Source: Insolitispirillum peregrinum | GTDB lineage: Bacteria > Pseudomonadota > Alphaproteobacteria > Rhodospirillales > Rhodospirillaceae | Assembly (NCBI RefSeq): GCF_042665255.1 | Contig: NZ_JBHTCD010000004.1 | Length of the DNA: 64,000 nt | Direction: 5' to 3' (one strand) | Shown here: one piece after another, positions 42,187 through 50,454 of the stretch | How positions within the stretch are numbered: position 1 is the stretch's first letter | Layout of the letters: every line of letters starts with the position of its first letter | Translations under genes and position numbers: made by a program | The notes under the pieces: model-generated | Database searches by the model: none | What the model was told of the DNA's origin: nothing | The model's input: the letters and a program-made list of their open reading frames with translations, nothing else

Positions 42187-42885
42187 ATGTCCGAGTCCTC
42201 TTTCGTGATTTCCCCGCCGCCCGTTGCTGCCGTGCCGGTGGTCGGGACCTCGGCGCAATTCCCGCTGCGCCGGGTGTTCTGTGTGGGGCGCAATTATGCC
42301 GCCCATGCGCGCGAAATGGGGCATAGTGACCGGGAACCGCCATTTTTCTTCACCAAGCCCGCCGATGCGGTTTTGACGCCGGTGGCCGGGGATTTGCCCT
42401 ATCCGCCAGCAACGGCGGACCTGCATCATGAAGTCGAGCTGGTGGTGGCCCTGAAATCCGGTGGGGCCGATATCGCCCCCGAGGATGCACTGAGCCACGT
42501 CTATGGCTGTGCGGTCGGGGTGGACCTGACCCGCCGCGACCTGCAGGCCGAAGCCAAAAAGGCCGCACGGCCGTGGGATATGGCCAAGGGCTTTGATGCC
42601 TCGGGGCCGATGGGGCCGTTGTTGCCACTGGCAGGTGTCGATGCCGTGCCACAGCAGGCGCGCATTACCCTCAGCGTCAATGGTGAGGTGCGGCAGGATG
42701 GCTCGACGGCTGACATGATCTGGCCGGTGGCTGACATCATTGCCGCCCTGTCGCGGCTGGTGACGCTGGCAGCAGGGGATGTGATCTTTACCGGCACACC
42801 GGAAGGCGTGGGGGCGGTGCAGCGCGGTGAAACCGTGCATGCCGAAATCGCCGGATTGCCGCCGCTGACCTTTACCCTGCGCTGA
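42187..42885 (+). CDS. Fumarylacetoacetate-hydrolase-family protein
   Basis: 232 aa from the ATG at 42187 (AGGAAG upstream); an in-frame ATG at 42145 is the alternative. FAH-fold hydrolase/isomerase: RRVFCVGRNYAAHAREMG, PPFFFTKPADAV, HHEVELVVAL with metal-binding Glu residues, DLTRRDLQ and GDVIFTGTPEGVG. The short form resembles fumarylpyruvate hydrolase or acylpyruvases such as human FAHD1/oxaloacetate decarboxylase. Exact substrate unknown. Cytoplasmic. Confidence 0.88.
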   Translation: MSESSFVISPPPVAAVPVVGTSAQFPLRRVFCVGRNYAAHAREMGHSDREPPFFFTKPADAVLTPVAGDLPYPPATADLHHEVELVVALKSGGADIAPEDALSHVYGCAVGVDLTRRDLQAEAKKAARPWDMAKGFDASGPMGPLLPLAGVDAVPQQARITLSVNGEVRQDGSTADMIWPVADIIAALSRLVTLAAGDVIFTGTPEGVGAVQRGETVHAEIAGLPPLTFTLR

Positions 42886-42947
42886 ACCGGGCTTGCGATG
42901 CGGGAGATGTTCCCGCGTCGCATCCTTTCCTTGTCGGAGAAGACACT

Positions 42948-43391
42948 GTGTCCCACGACCAGAACAATGAACTCCTGAACAGGCCGGGCGGGAACTATCT
43001 GCCGGTGATTGTTCATGACGGCGTCGCCTATGTCAGTGGCCAGTTGCCCCGGCGGGGCGAAGACCTGCTGTGTGTTGGCAAGGTGGGGGCCGAGGTTGAC
43101 CTGAAGACCGCACAGGAGGCGGCAGCGTTCTGCGCTGACCTGTGTCTGGCCGCCGTCAGCCAGACCGTTGGCGGCGATGACAATATCGTGCAGGTGCTGC
43201 GCATTGTTGGCTATGTGGCATCGGCTCCGGGGTTTACCCAACAGTCACAGGTGATGAACGGGGCTTCTGATCGCCTTGTCGAGCGGCTGGGGGACCGTGG
43301 TCGGCACAGCCGGACATCGGTGGGTGTTGCCGAGCTGCCACGGGGGGCTCCGGTTGAACTGGACATGATGGTGGCCGTTCGGTCTGTGTGA
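42948..43391 (+). CDS. RidA-family (YjgF) protein
   Basis: 147 aa from a GTG at 42948 preceded by GGAGAAG. NYLPVIVHDGVAYVSGQLPRRGEDLL and ELDMMVAVRSV are typical of the RidA/YjgF fold, in which trimers deaminate reactive enamines/imines. This is the longer subgroup related to atypical RidA members; the strictly conserved Arg of canonical RidA (near IEI/xAxR) is not obvious, as the end reads ELDMMVAVR. Downstream of the FAH gene by 62 bp; both could clean up reactive metabolites. Confidence 0.85.
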   Translation: MSHDQNNELLNRPGGNYLPVIVHDGVAYVSGQLPRRGEDLLCVGKVGAEVDLKTAQEAAAFCADLCLAAVSQTVGGDDNIVQVLRIVGYVASAPGFTQQSQVMNGASDRLVERLGDRGRHSRTSVGVAELPRGAPVELDMMVAVRSV

Positions 43392-43511
43392 TTCCTCACC
43401 TGCAGTAGTTTGCCTTGAAAAGAACATCTTATCGATCTGGTTGTCGCCATTTTTCCCGTATAGGAATAATCGTCTGCATCGGTTCCATCTCCAGAAGAGA
43501 GATGAGCCCTT

Positions 43512-43550
43512 AGAGCGTTTTCATACTGAGTGAAAACGCTCTCTGTTTTT
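43512..43550 (+). terminator. Intrinsic terminator after the RidA gene
   Basis: Perfect 12-bp stem AGAGCGTTTTCA (43512-43523) with TGAAAACGCTCT (43531-43542), loop TACTGAG, followed by CTGTTTTT. A second palindrome containing GTTGACCGT-AGACGGTCAAC lies at 43573-43592, flanked by GCATTTTC/GAAAATGC. Confidence 0.85.
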
Positions 43551-43607
43551 AGTGCCGCATTTTCCGAGCCGTTGACCGTAGACGGTCAACTTGAAAATGC
43601 TCTAACG

Positions 43608-44687
43608 ATGGTGAAAACGACGATGAGATCTGGTGTTCTTGCCGCTATTGCGGTCGTGGGTTCGGTTTTCCTCGCCACAGCAGCCGACGCTGCCGGAGGC
43701 GATGGTGCGCTGTGTGCGAAAAATGTTGAAGCCATTGCCGATGTCCCGGCTGCCGAGGCAAAGGCCCGTTGCGACCGCGCTGCTGCGGCGATGAGCCGCA
43801 GTAACGGCGACTGGACGCAGGCCCTGTTGGCGCTGGACGATTTGCGGCGGTCGGGCCTGCGCGACGTCAATACGCAAATCCGTGTGCTGCAAGGGCAGCC
43901 TGCCGATCGGTCGGTCAGTTCGTCGGTCAATACCAGCGGGCCTGCGACATCTCCCGAGGTGACGTCCCGCCTGAACAGTCTGGAGCAGGAAAACGCCCTC
44001 TTGCGGCGGACACTGGACAAGATGGCGTCCCAAATGCAGGACATGGAGCGCCGGATTCCGTCGGAAACGGCTGGTATCCAGTCCGCACAAGTGCTGGTGA
44101 CGCAGCGCGATTTGCAGGCGGTGTCCCAGGCTGCTGAACAGGCGTCGAAAAAGGCAGCAGATGCGCTGGACAGGATTGCGCAGCTCGGCAGCAAGATTTC
44201 GTCGCTGGAATCGTCGGTGAACTCCCTCAGCACTCAGGCGCGCTCTTCGAGTGGAAGCAGCAGCGGGAGCGTGTCGCAAAGCGACCTGCAGGCGGTGTCC
44301 CGCACGGCAACCGAAGCCCTGTCCAAAGCATCGCAGGCTTCTGACAAGGCGGCACAGGCTGCAGACAAGGCGTCGCAGCTCAGCAGCAAGGTTTCATCGC
44401 TGGAGTCGTCGGTGAGTTCCCTCAGCACTCAGGCGCGGTCTTCGAGCGCGAGCAGCAGCGGGGTGTCGCAAAGCGACCTGCAGGCGGTCGCCCGGACGGC
44501 AAACGATGCCTTGTCCAAGGCATCACAGGCTGCGGACAAAGCCGCGCAGGCGGCGGACCGTGCCTCTCAGGCGTCAGACAAGGCATCTCAGGCCTCTGAA
44601 CGGGCTTCGCAGGCCAACAGCCAGATTTCTTCGTTGTCCTCGTCCCTGAACTCGCTGAGCAGCCAGGTCAGTTCGATGCATCGTTAA
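43608..44687 (+). CDS. Secreted coiled-coil protein with Ser/Ala-rich repeats
   Basis: 359 aa from the ATG at 43608 (an ATG at 43623 is equally good). Signal peptide ends ATAADA-AG. A short Cys-containing domain (LCAKNVEAIADVPAAEAKARC) comes first; from about residue 115 a coiled coil begins (SRLNSLEQENALLRRTLDKMASQM). Then three similar blocks of about 70 residues follow, each with SDLQAV(S/A)RTA..ALSKA, runs of SQA(S/A)DKAAQAADKA, and SSLESSV.SLSTQARSS. It should form a long Ala-rich coiled coil in the periplasm or on the surface. No family is recognised; it could be a structural or adhesin-like protein. Confidence 0.7.
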   Translation: MVKTTMRSGVLAAIAVVGSVFLATAADAAGGDGALCAKNVEAIADVPAAEAKARCDRAAAAMSRSNGDWTQALLALDDLRRSGLRDVNTQIRVLQGQPADRSVSSSVNTSGPATSPEVTSRLNSLEQENALLRRTLDKMASQMQDMERRIPSETAGIQSAQVLVTQRDLQAVSQAAEQASKKAADALDRIAQLGSKISSLESSVNSLSTQARSSSGSSSGSVSQSDLQAVSRTATEALSKASQASDKAAQAADKASQLSSKVSSLESSVSSLSTQARSSSASSSGVSQSDLQAVARTANDALSKASQAADKAAQAADRASQASDKASQASERASQANSQISSLSSSLNSLSSQVSSMHR

Positions 44688-44694
44688 AGCCGGG

Positions 44695-44757
44695 ACCGGT
44701 TTTCGCAGGGACACTGCGATACATCAAAGCCAGCATTGTGCGAAAAGTGGGAGCCGG
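44695..44757. repeat. Two half-copies of the 59-bp palindromic repeat
   Basis: ACCGGTTTTCGCAGGGACACTGCG (44695-44718) matches the right half, and AGCATTGTGCGAAAAGTGGGAGCCGG (44732-44757) the left half, of the unit repeated at 10363-10525. Confidence 0.75.
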
Positions 44758-44762
44758 GGCCT

Positions 44763-44999
44763 TCAGGTCCCGGTTCCTGTTTTGGCACCCGTTCTGGCAC
44801 GCGGGTCCCCGGCAAGGTCGCAGGTGACCTCCAGCCGTGGCCGGGTCAACATCTGGCGGAACCGGCTGCCATGGCTGAGGGAAACGGCGCTGCCCATGCT
44901 CATGCTGGTTCCGCTGCGCCCGACGGCGGTCGGGTCCGCCTGTTCGCAGCGTTTGATGTCGATGCGGTCAAGGTCACTAAAGGAAGGGCGCATGGCCAT
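44763..44999 (-). CDS. Hypothetical small protein
   Basis: 78 aa. Codons are GC-rich at third positions like neighbouring genes, and it lies 20 bp downstream of the SPOR-domain gene on the same strand, so it may be real. Contains two Cys and basic residues (RIDIKRCEQADPT, RFRQMLTRPRLEVTCDLAG); no signal peptide or known motif. It may be part of the SPOR gene's operon. Confidence 0.4.
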   Translation of the reverse strand: MAMRPSFSDLDRIDIKRCEQADPTAVGRSGTSMSMGSAVSLSHGSRFRQMLTRPRLEVTCDLAGDPRARTGAKTGTGT

Positions 45000-45019
45000 C
45001 CGCTGGCAAGGGGGGCGGG

Positions 45020-45886
45020 TCAGTCCGTCGGGACGACTGTAGCGTCGATTCCGATCCGATCCAAGACCTGTCGGCTGGCGGTTGCCTGCACCGGGTCCGG
45101 GTACTGTCCGATGGACACCACATGGATCACCCGGCCATCAGACAGGGTTCGCCGGCTTTGACGGGCAGGCAGCCCCAGCGAGGCGATGGTCCGTTGGCGG
45201 TCGGTGGCCTGTGCGGCAGTGTCGAACACGCCAGCCTGCAAGGTATAGCCGCCGTGACTCAGGCCAGAGGCCCGGTTTTTGGGCAGCGACTCGAGGCTGT
45301 TGTCTTCTACCTGGGCGGCATGGGCTGCCAGCAGGCCTGTCGGGGCAGTTGTGTCTGAGCCGCCATGCTTTTCTGCCGGAAGTGCCGCCATTTCGGCGTC
45401 GGCGAGATCGGTGGCGGTGGCGGTTGTCGTATCCGGGACTGTGGGGCTGGTTGGCCCGCTTTTCCGTGGCGCGGAAGCAACCATTGGTGTGGCCTCCCGC
45501 AGTTCACGCAACGCGGCCAGCGGGGCTCCCCTGGCTGACAGGAACACTCCGGTCAATACCCCGGCGGAAAACAGCGCCAGCGCGGAAATTCCTAGCGCTC
45601 CCCCGATGATGGAGACGGTTGCGGAGGTCAGGGGCAAGGACCGGGGCGGCCGGGCTTGCCGGTCCTCCGGGGCACCCGCAACGGTTTCAGCCGCAGACCT
45701 GTCAGGTGTGACCAGTGGCGGGGGGGTGCCGGACGCAACCGGGGCAGCGGCGGTCATTACGGGGGCTCCTGACAGGGGGGCGGCGGCCCGGTGGACCGCA
45801 GGCAACAGGCCCGAAGATCGCCCGGGCGTCACAAGGTCTCTGGTGGTCTGAAAAGCCATGCGATACAACGGGACGGTGAATGACAC
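45020..45886 (-). CDS. SPOR-domain membrane protein
   Basis: 288 aa from a GTG at 45886; an ATG at 45859 is an alternative and neither has a convincing ribosome site. A Pro/Ala-rich cytoplasmic N-terminus (about 1-80), one membrane segment (about 87-118: ATVSIIGGALGISALALFSAGVLTG region), a linker, and a C-terminal SPOR domain (GYTLQAGVFDTAAQATDRQRTI, VIHVVSIGQYPDPVQATASRQVL, about 215-285). SPOR domains bind denuded peptidoglycan at division or remodelling sites. It is divergent from the T6SS cluster and could aid passage through the cell wall, or be unrelated. Confidence 0.78.
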   Translation of the reverse strand: MSFTVPLYRMAFQTTRDLVTPGRSSGLLPAVHRAAAPLSGAPVMTAAAPVASGTPPPLVTPDRSAAETVAGAPEDRQARPPRSLPLTSATVSIIGGALGISALALFSAGVLTGVFLSARGAPLAALRELREATPMVASAPRKSGPTSPTVPDTTTATATDLADAEMAALPAEKHGGSDTTAPTGLLAAHAAQVEDNSLESLPKNRASGLSHGGYTLQAGVFDTAAQATDRQRTIASLGLPARQSRRTLSDGRVIHVVSIGQYPDPVQATASRQVLDRIGIDATVVPTD

Positions 45887-45915
45887 CCTACATATGTCCT
45901 GTATGGCAGAGTGTT

Positions 45916-45944
45916 TTGATATCGACCGACATGTAGTCTAGAAT
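45916..45944 (+). promoter_or_regulatory. Sigma-70 promoter for the T6SS-associated operon
   Basis: TTGATA (45916-45921) and TAGAAT (45939-45944) with a 17-bp spacer. It points toward the binding-protein gene at 46034 and, through it, the lipoprotein gene. Confidence 0.6.
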
Positions 45945-46033
45945 ACCTACGCTGCACAATCAATAACCGCCACTGTTACCGCGCAGCCGGGATGCCCTGG
46001 CGCGGCGTACTGCAGGGATTGGGGCATACGGGC

Positions 46034-47380
46034 ATGCGACTGATGGCAGGAAACAGCCGGGGAAACTGCGGCAGGCCGTGGTGGAAACGGGCAGTGGTGA
46101 TGCTGACCAGAGCCGTGCTGGCCGGAGCCGTGCTGGCCGCATCCGGGGTGGGGATGATGACCCCGGCATGGGCCAAAAAGCCCCAACCGGCTCCGGCCCC
46201 CCGCCCTGCGCCCCCGACCTCCAGCGTGCTGGTCAACAATTATGTGCGGATCGGGGTGGTGACCTCGCGCACCGGGCGGCTGGCCTTGCCCTCGCGGCCA
46301 ATGGCTCAGGCGCTGGAACTGACCGCCCAGCGGATTGACGACAGTGGCGGGATTGCGCTGAATGACCGCAAGGTGATGGTCGAACTGGTGTTCGTCGATG
46401 ACCGTTCGACGGTTGAAAAAGCCCGTGAACAGGCTGCGGCGCTGGCCAAGGACCCGGATATCATGGCGGTGATCGCCCCCTATTCCAGCGACATGGTGCT
46501 GGAGGTGCGGGACGAGGCGGAAAAGGTTGGCCTGCCGGTTCTGAATGCGGTTGGGGCGGCCCCAACCCTGCACCGTGTGCGCGACGAGCAATGGATGTTC
46601 GGCATTGGCTCGGCGGCGAACGGCTATTTCGCCCCGGTGCTGGAGGCAGCGGCGCGCCGGATGGCGGCGGGGCATGCCATGAGGGTCGGGGTTGCCTATC
46701 AGGATGACCTGTTCGGGCGGGCCATCGGGGCGTGGACCGAAAGTGAATTGCAGCGCACCGGCATTCCGGCGTCCTTCGTTCAGGTCCTGTCCCGCTCGGC
46801 GGATTTGTCGTCCCTGTTTGAGGTGGTGCAGCGGGAACACCCGAATGTGTTGATCTTTTCGGCCAACGATGCCGAAATGACCCGCAACTTCGTGACGGGT
46901 CTGGCGGAAAAACGCATCAACATTGACATGCTGGCGGTCAGTGGCTGCCGGGCAGCCGGGCTGGAGAAGCTGGGAACGCCAGCCGAATATATCGTCTGTC
47001 CCGTGCAGTGGGACGGGCTGGCGGATTATGCTGATCCCTACTGGGGCCATTCGACCCAGTTCATGTCGTCGTTCGAGGTGGCGTTCGGGGCCGAGCCGAC
47101 CTATCAGGCGGCGCAGGCGGCAGCATCGCTGGTGGTGATTGCCAAGGCGCTGGAGCGGGCCGGAAAGCTCGACCGGACGGCCTTGCGCCGGGCGTTGGCG
47201 GAAACCGATATGGAAACCCTGTTCGGTTCGGTTCGGTTCGGACCCGATGGCCGCAACAGCGCGGTGAAACCCCTGCTGGAGCAAGTCCGCGGCGGGGGAT
47301 ACATGACCGTCCTGCCGCAGGAACAGGCGTGGGTTCCTCTGGTGGGGCAAATGCCGGTGTGGAAGGATCGTTTGCCATGA
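46034..47380 (+). CDS. T6SS-linked periplasmic binding protein (Peripla_BP_6/LIV type)
   Basis: 448 aa from the ATG at 46034; an ATG at 46100 would give a shorter signal peptide (MLTRAVLAGAVLAASG, cleavage near AWA-KK). The mature part is a two-lobe leucine-binding-protein fold: VRIGVVTSRTGRLALPSRPMAQALELTAQ, DDRSTVEKAREQAAALAKDPDIMAVIAPYSS, NVLIFSANDAEMTRNFVTGL and FEVAFGAEPTYQAAQAAASLVV. No ABC permease is nearby. Its stop overlaps the lipoprotein gene start (ATGA), tying it to the T6SS cluster. It may sense a ligand or act structurally, as LpoA-like regulators do. Confidence 0.8.
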   Translation: MRLMAGNSRGNCGRPWWKRAVVMLTRAVLAGAVLAASGVGMMTPAWAKKPQPAPAPRPAPPTSSVLVNNYVRIGVVTSRTGRLALPSRPMAQALELTAQRIDDSGGIALNDRKVMVELVFVDDRSTVEKAREQAAALAKDPDIMAVIAPYSSDMVLEVRDEAEKVGLPVLNAVGAAPTLHRVRDEQWMFGIGSAANGYFAPVLEAAARRMAAGHAMRVGVAYQDDLFGRAIGAWTESELQRTGIPASFVQVLSRSADLSSLFEVVQREHPNVLIFSANDAEMTRNFVTGLAEKRINIDMLAVSGCRAAGLEKLGTPAEYIVCPVQWDGLADYADPYWGHSTQFMSSFEVAFGAEPTYQAAQAAASLVVIAKALERAGKLDRTALRRALAETDMETLFGSVRFGPDGRNSAVKPLLEQVRGGGYMTVLPQEQAWVPLVGQMPVWKDRLP

Positions 47381-47838
47381 CAAAGCGCCTGACCGTCCCT
47401 GCTGCCGTTATGGCGTTGGCGATGCTGGGGATGACCGCCTGCAGCAGTGACAGCCTGCAGCACGCCGAAACTGCCCGGGTGACATTACAGATTGCCCCGG
47501 ATGCCAATCAGGATTCTGCCATCGAGCTGGATATCGTGGCGGTTTATGACAGTGACCTGCTCAAGACCCTGCTGGCGATGCCGGCACGCGACTGGTTCAG
47601 CAGGCGGCGACAGTTCGAGCTGGACTATCCGAAAGGATGGAAAGCGTGGAACTGGCAGGTGGTCCCCGGTCAGATCGTCCCGACCCAGGACATTCAGGCC
47701 GATACTGGTTCGGCCTATGGCGTTCTGGTGTTTGCCAATTATCGCACGCCGGGCGACCACCGGGCGCGGGTGACGAAATTGTCGTCTGTTGTCGTTCAAT
47801 TACAGCGGGACGGCTTTGTTGTTACGGGAAAAGAGTAA
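47377..47838 (+). CDS. T6SS-associated lipoprotein, possible TssJ counterpart
   Basis: 153 aa. Lipoprotein signal: MTKRLTVPAAVMALAMLGMTAC with lipid-acceptor Cys22 (MTAC, a slightly unusual -3 residue). The mature part, about 130 residues, begins with a beta strand (RVTLQIAPDANQDSAIELDIVAVYD) and includes DWFSRRRQFELDYP and a hydrophobic strand AYGVLVFANYRTPG, reminiscent of the TssJ transthyretin-like fold. TssJ anchors TssM at the outer membrane. Similarity to canonical TssJ is weak; position directly before tssK-tssL-tssM is the main argument. Confidence 0.7.
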   Translation: MTKRLTVPAAVMALAMLGMTACSSDSLQHAETARVTLQIAPDANQDSAIELDIVAVYDSDLLKTLLAMPARDWFSRRRQFELDYPKGWKAWNWQVVPGQIVPTQDIQADTGSAYGVLVFANYRTPGDHRARVTKLSSVVVQLQRDGFVVTGKE

Positions 47839-48105
47839 AAAAACGTCTCCAAAGAGCCATGATTGTGATGCTTCGTTTCATGGCGCGGGGAGAACGGGCG
47901 TATAACGCAAACAAAGGTAAGGAAAAGAGACGGGTATTTGGCTGGAAAGGCCTGGCTCGTCCGTAAGACAACAGGGGTAACTCTGACGCCGGGGCGGCAG
48001 GGAAGCCGGAACACAGACGGGCTCTGGCCTGTTAAAACACAGACGGGCTCTCGCCCGTGACATGGGGAGGATGCGGATGGACATCCAGGCGATGGGGAGC
48101 CTTCA
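47839..48105. other. 267-bp gap before tssK
   Basis: No gene seen. It holds a 15-bp direct repeat ACACAGACGGGCTCT (48011-48025 and 48037-48051), possibly an operator, and probably the tssK promoter or leader. Confidence 0.4.
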
Positions 48106-49485
48106 ATGAGCCAACCGCCGTCAAAGGTGCCCGAGGCTGTACAGTGGCATGAAGGCATGCTGCTGACCCCCCAGCATTTTCAGCAGGCTTTCCTGCGGCA
48201 GGATCTGTTGCTGCAGTATCATGTGGCCGCCACCGCCCCCTACCCGTGGGGCGTACGACGGTTGCAGGTCGATCAGGCGATGCTGGTGGGGGGAATCTTC
48301 CGTCTCAGCGACCTTGAAGCGATCCTGCCGGACGGGCTGCTGGTCAGCCATCCGCTGGACGGGCAAGACCTGTCGCTTGATCTGTCTCCCCACGAAGACG
48401 CCATCCGCGAACGCCCCCGGACAGTTTATCTGGCGGTGCCGGTCCAGCGGACCACCGCCGCCGCCAAGGGCGAGCTGGAGCGGTACAGTTCGGTCGATGG
48501 CGGGCCGGTGGCCGACATGAACACCGGCGAGGGCGAGGTTCTGATTCCCCGCCTGCGTCCGCGTCCGCGCCTGATCCTTGATGATGATGTGCCTCCGGCC
48601 TATGTGGCGATGCCGATTGCACGGGTGACGGTGCGCGAGGAAGCCCTGGGGCTGGATGACTACATGCCGCCGGTGCTGGGGGTGTCGCCCCTGTCACTGT
48701 TGGGCATGGAATGTCAGGCCCTTGCCCGGCGCCTGCGGGAAAAGGCCGCCTATCTGGTTGATCGCGTGCGTGCCCCGACGGCGGCGACCGCCGACCACAT
48801 GATCAGCGAAACGCGCGGGATCGTGGCGGCGCTGGTGTCGGACCTGCCGCCGTTCGAGGCCCTGCTGGGCAGTGGGGTGGCCCATCCCTTTACCCTCTAT
48901 GTGGCGTTGTGCGGCGTGGTCGGCAAGCTGGCGATGTTGTCACCGGAACTGATGCCGCCGGTTTTGCCTGCCTATGATCACCATGACCTGATGGCGACCT
49001 TTGGCCGGGCGCTGGATTTCGGGCGGCGGATGGTCGACAGCGTGCACGAAACCTGCATGGCGGTTCCGTTCCGCATGCACGAAGGCTCGTTCAGCCTGCC
49101 GTTGCGCGAAAGCTGGCTGTCCAGCCGGATGGTGATCGGGGTGCGGCGGCGGGCCGGGGAGTCCGATACCGACGCCATCCAGTGGATCGAAGATGCCATT
49201 ATTGGTGCCGCCAGTCAGGTGCAATCGATCGGGGCCCGCCGCATTCGCGGGACCGAGCGGCAGGTGATTGACCGTGACGAGGCTCTGGGCGTGATGCCGG
49301 GGCGGGGGCAGACGCTGTTTGCCCTGACCTATGACCCCGGTTTCATTCAGGCCGGGGAGCCGTTGGTGATCATCAACCGGGCTGATTTGCGCGGCCACCA
49401 TGCCCCGGCCGAGGTGGTGCTGTTCGTCCCGATTGGCGATGGTACCGCTCCCACCAAACCATCGGTGCTCCGGCAGGAAGGATAG
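48106..49485 (+). CDS. tssK: T6SS baseplate protein TssK
   Basis: 459 aa. The N-terminal signature VQWHEGMLLTPQHFQQAFLRQ is the TssK hallmark. TssK is a trimeric cytoplasmic adaptor linking the baseplate (TssEFG, VgrG) to the membrane complex TssL/TssM. Other conserved spots are the IPRLRP-type strand in the middle and RIRGTERQVI near the C-terminus. GGGGAG lies 9 bases before the ATG. The next gene tssL begins 6 bp later, so the genes form one operon. Confidence 0.92.
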   Translation: MSQPPSKVPEAVQWHEGMLLTPQHFQQAFLRQDLLLQYHVAATAPYPWGVRRLQVDQAMLVGGIFRLSDLEAILPDGLLVSHPLDGQDLSLDLSPHEDAIRERPRTVYLAVPVQRTTAAAKGELERYSSVDGGPVADMNTGEGEVLIPRLRPRPRLILDDDVPPAYVAMPIARVTVREEALGLDDYMPPVLGVSPLSLLGMECQALARRLREKAAYLVDRVRAPTAATADHMISETRGIVAALVSDLPPFEALLGSGVAHPFTLYVALCGVVGKLAMLSPELMPPVLPAYDHHDLMATFGRALDFGRRMVDSVHETCMAVPFRMHEGSFSLPLRESWLSSRMVIGVRRRAGESDTDAIQWIEDAIIGAASQVQSIGARRIRGTERQVIDRDEALGVMPGRGQTLFALTYDPGFIQAGEPLVIINRADLRGHHAPAEVVLFVPIGDGTAPTKPSVLRQEG

Positions 49486-49491
49486 GCGATC

Positions 49492-50448
49492 ATGAGCGGC
49501 ACGCCCTCGCCCCATCTGCCGCCGGTGTTGCGGCCCGGTCTGGTTCCGCCCGAGGCAGAACCCTTGCCCGAGGCGATGCCGCTGGCCGGGCTGACCACTT
49601 TGCCCGACGGGCGCAAAGCCGGGTTTCTGGTGTTTCAGTTCCGGGCCTTTTATGCCGAAATCCGCCTGCTGGTCGAAGAAGCCCGCGCCGCCGGAGCCCG
49701 TGTCGACCAGGGGGTGAGCTTTAGCGGCCTGAGCGCTGATGCGGCCCTTGACCCGCAGCAGGTTCCTCCTCCGCCGTCGTTGATCATCCCGCCTGCCGCC
49801 GCCCCGGCGATGGCCTCGCCGTTGCCGTCGGGCAAGCCGGTCGATCTGGTGGAACGGATGGTCCGCCAGATTTGCCAGCGACTGGAAGAAGGCGCCGCCG
49901 AGGCCGCCCGTCTGGGGGGAGCCTATGGTGCGGCAATCTATCGCGATGCCAAATACATGATGGCCGCGCTGGCCGATGAAACATTCCTGCATGAAGTCGA
50001 GTGGGAAGGCCGTCTGGTCTGGCGGGATACGCTGGTGGAAACCCGCCTGTTTGGCAGCTCGATTTCCGGCGAGCGGGTGTTTCGCCAGATTGATGCCCTG
50101 CTTGATGGTGGCGACCCGCTGCACATCGAACTGGCCTCGATCTACCTGATGGTCCTGACGCTGGGCTTCAAGGGCCGCTATCGGGGGGATGGCGAAGCGA
50201 TTCTTGAAACCTATCGCCAGCGGCTGCGCGATTTCATCGGTTTGCGCCTGCCTGCGGTGCTGCCGTCCGAGCCGGTGTTTGCCAGCAGCTATGCCCATAC
50301 CCTGGATGAAGGCCGCGAGCAGTTTCTACCCGCCATCCGCCCGTGGATCTGGGCGGTGGTGATCTTTGTGCTGGGCTATTTGCTGGTTTCGCACGGGCTG
50401 TGGGTCTGGCTGACCGGCCCGGTCCGCGCCATTATCGGGGAGGGCTGA
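49492..50448 (+). CDS. tssL: T6SS membrane-complex protein TssL (DotU/IcmH)
   Basis: 318 aa. An N-terminal Pro-rich tail of about 110 residues precedes the DotU domain (RMVRQICQRLEEG..., DAKYMMAALADETFLHEVEW, LFGSSISGERVFRQIDALL, YLMVLTLGFKGRY), and a single C-terminal transmembrane helix (WIWAVVIFVLGYLLVSHGLWVWL, about 287-310) anchors it. There is no peptidoglycan-binding OmpA extension. TssL binds TssM and TssK at the inner membrane. It is 6 bp from both tssK and tssM. Confidence 0.93.
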   Translation: MSGTPSPHLPPVLRPGLVPPEAEPLPEAMPLAGLTTLPDGRKAGFLVFQFRAFYAEIRLLVEEARAAGARVDQGVSFSGLSADAALDPQQVPPPPSLIIPPAAAPAMASPLPSGKPVDLVERMVRQICQRLEEGAAEAARLGGAYGAAIYRDAKYMMAALADETFLHEVEWEGRLVWRDTLVETRLFGSSISGERVFRQIDALLDGGDPLHIELASIYLMVLTLGFKGRYRGDGEAILETYRQRLRDFIGLRLPAVLPSEPVFASSYAHTLDEGREQFLPAIRPWIWAVVIFVLGYLLVSHGLWVWLTGPVRAIIGEG

Positions 50449-50454
50449 GCGACC

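Noticed and set aside
44736..45161. Plus-strand 141-codon frame opposite the small gene and the SPOR gene end
   Set aside because: Begins inside a repeat and has no domain; the opposite strand has better codon use and a SPOR domain.
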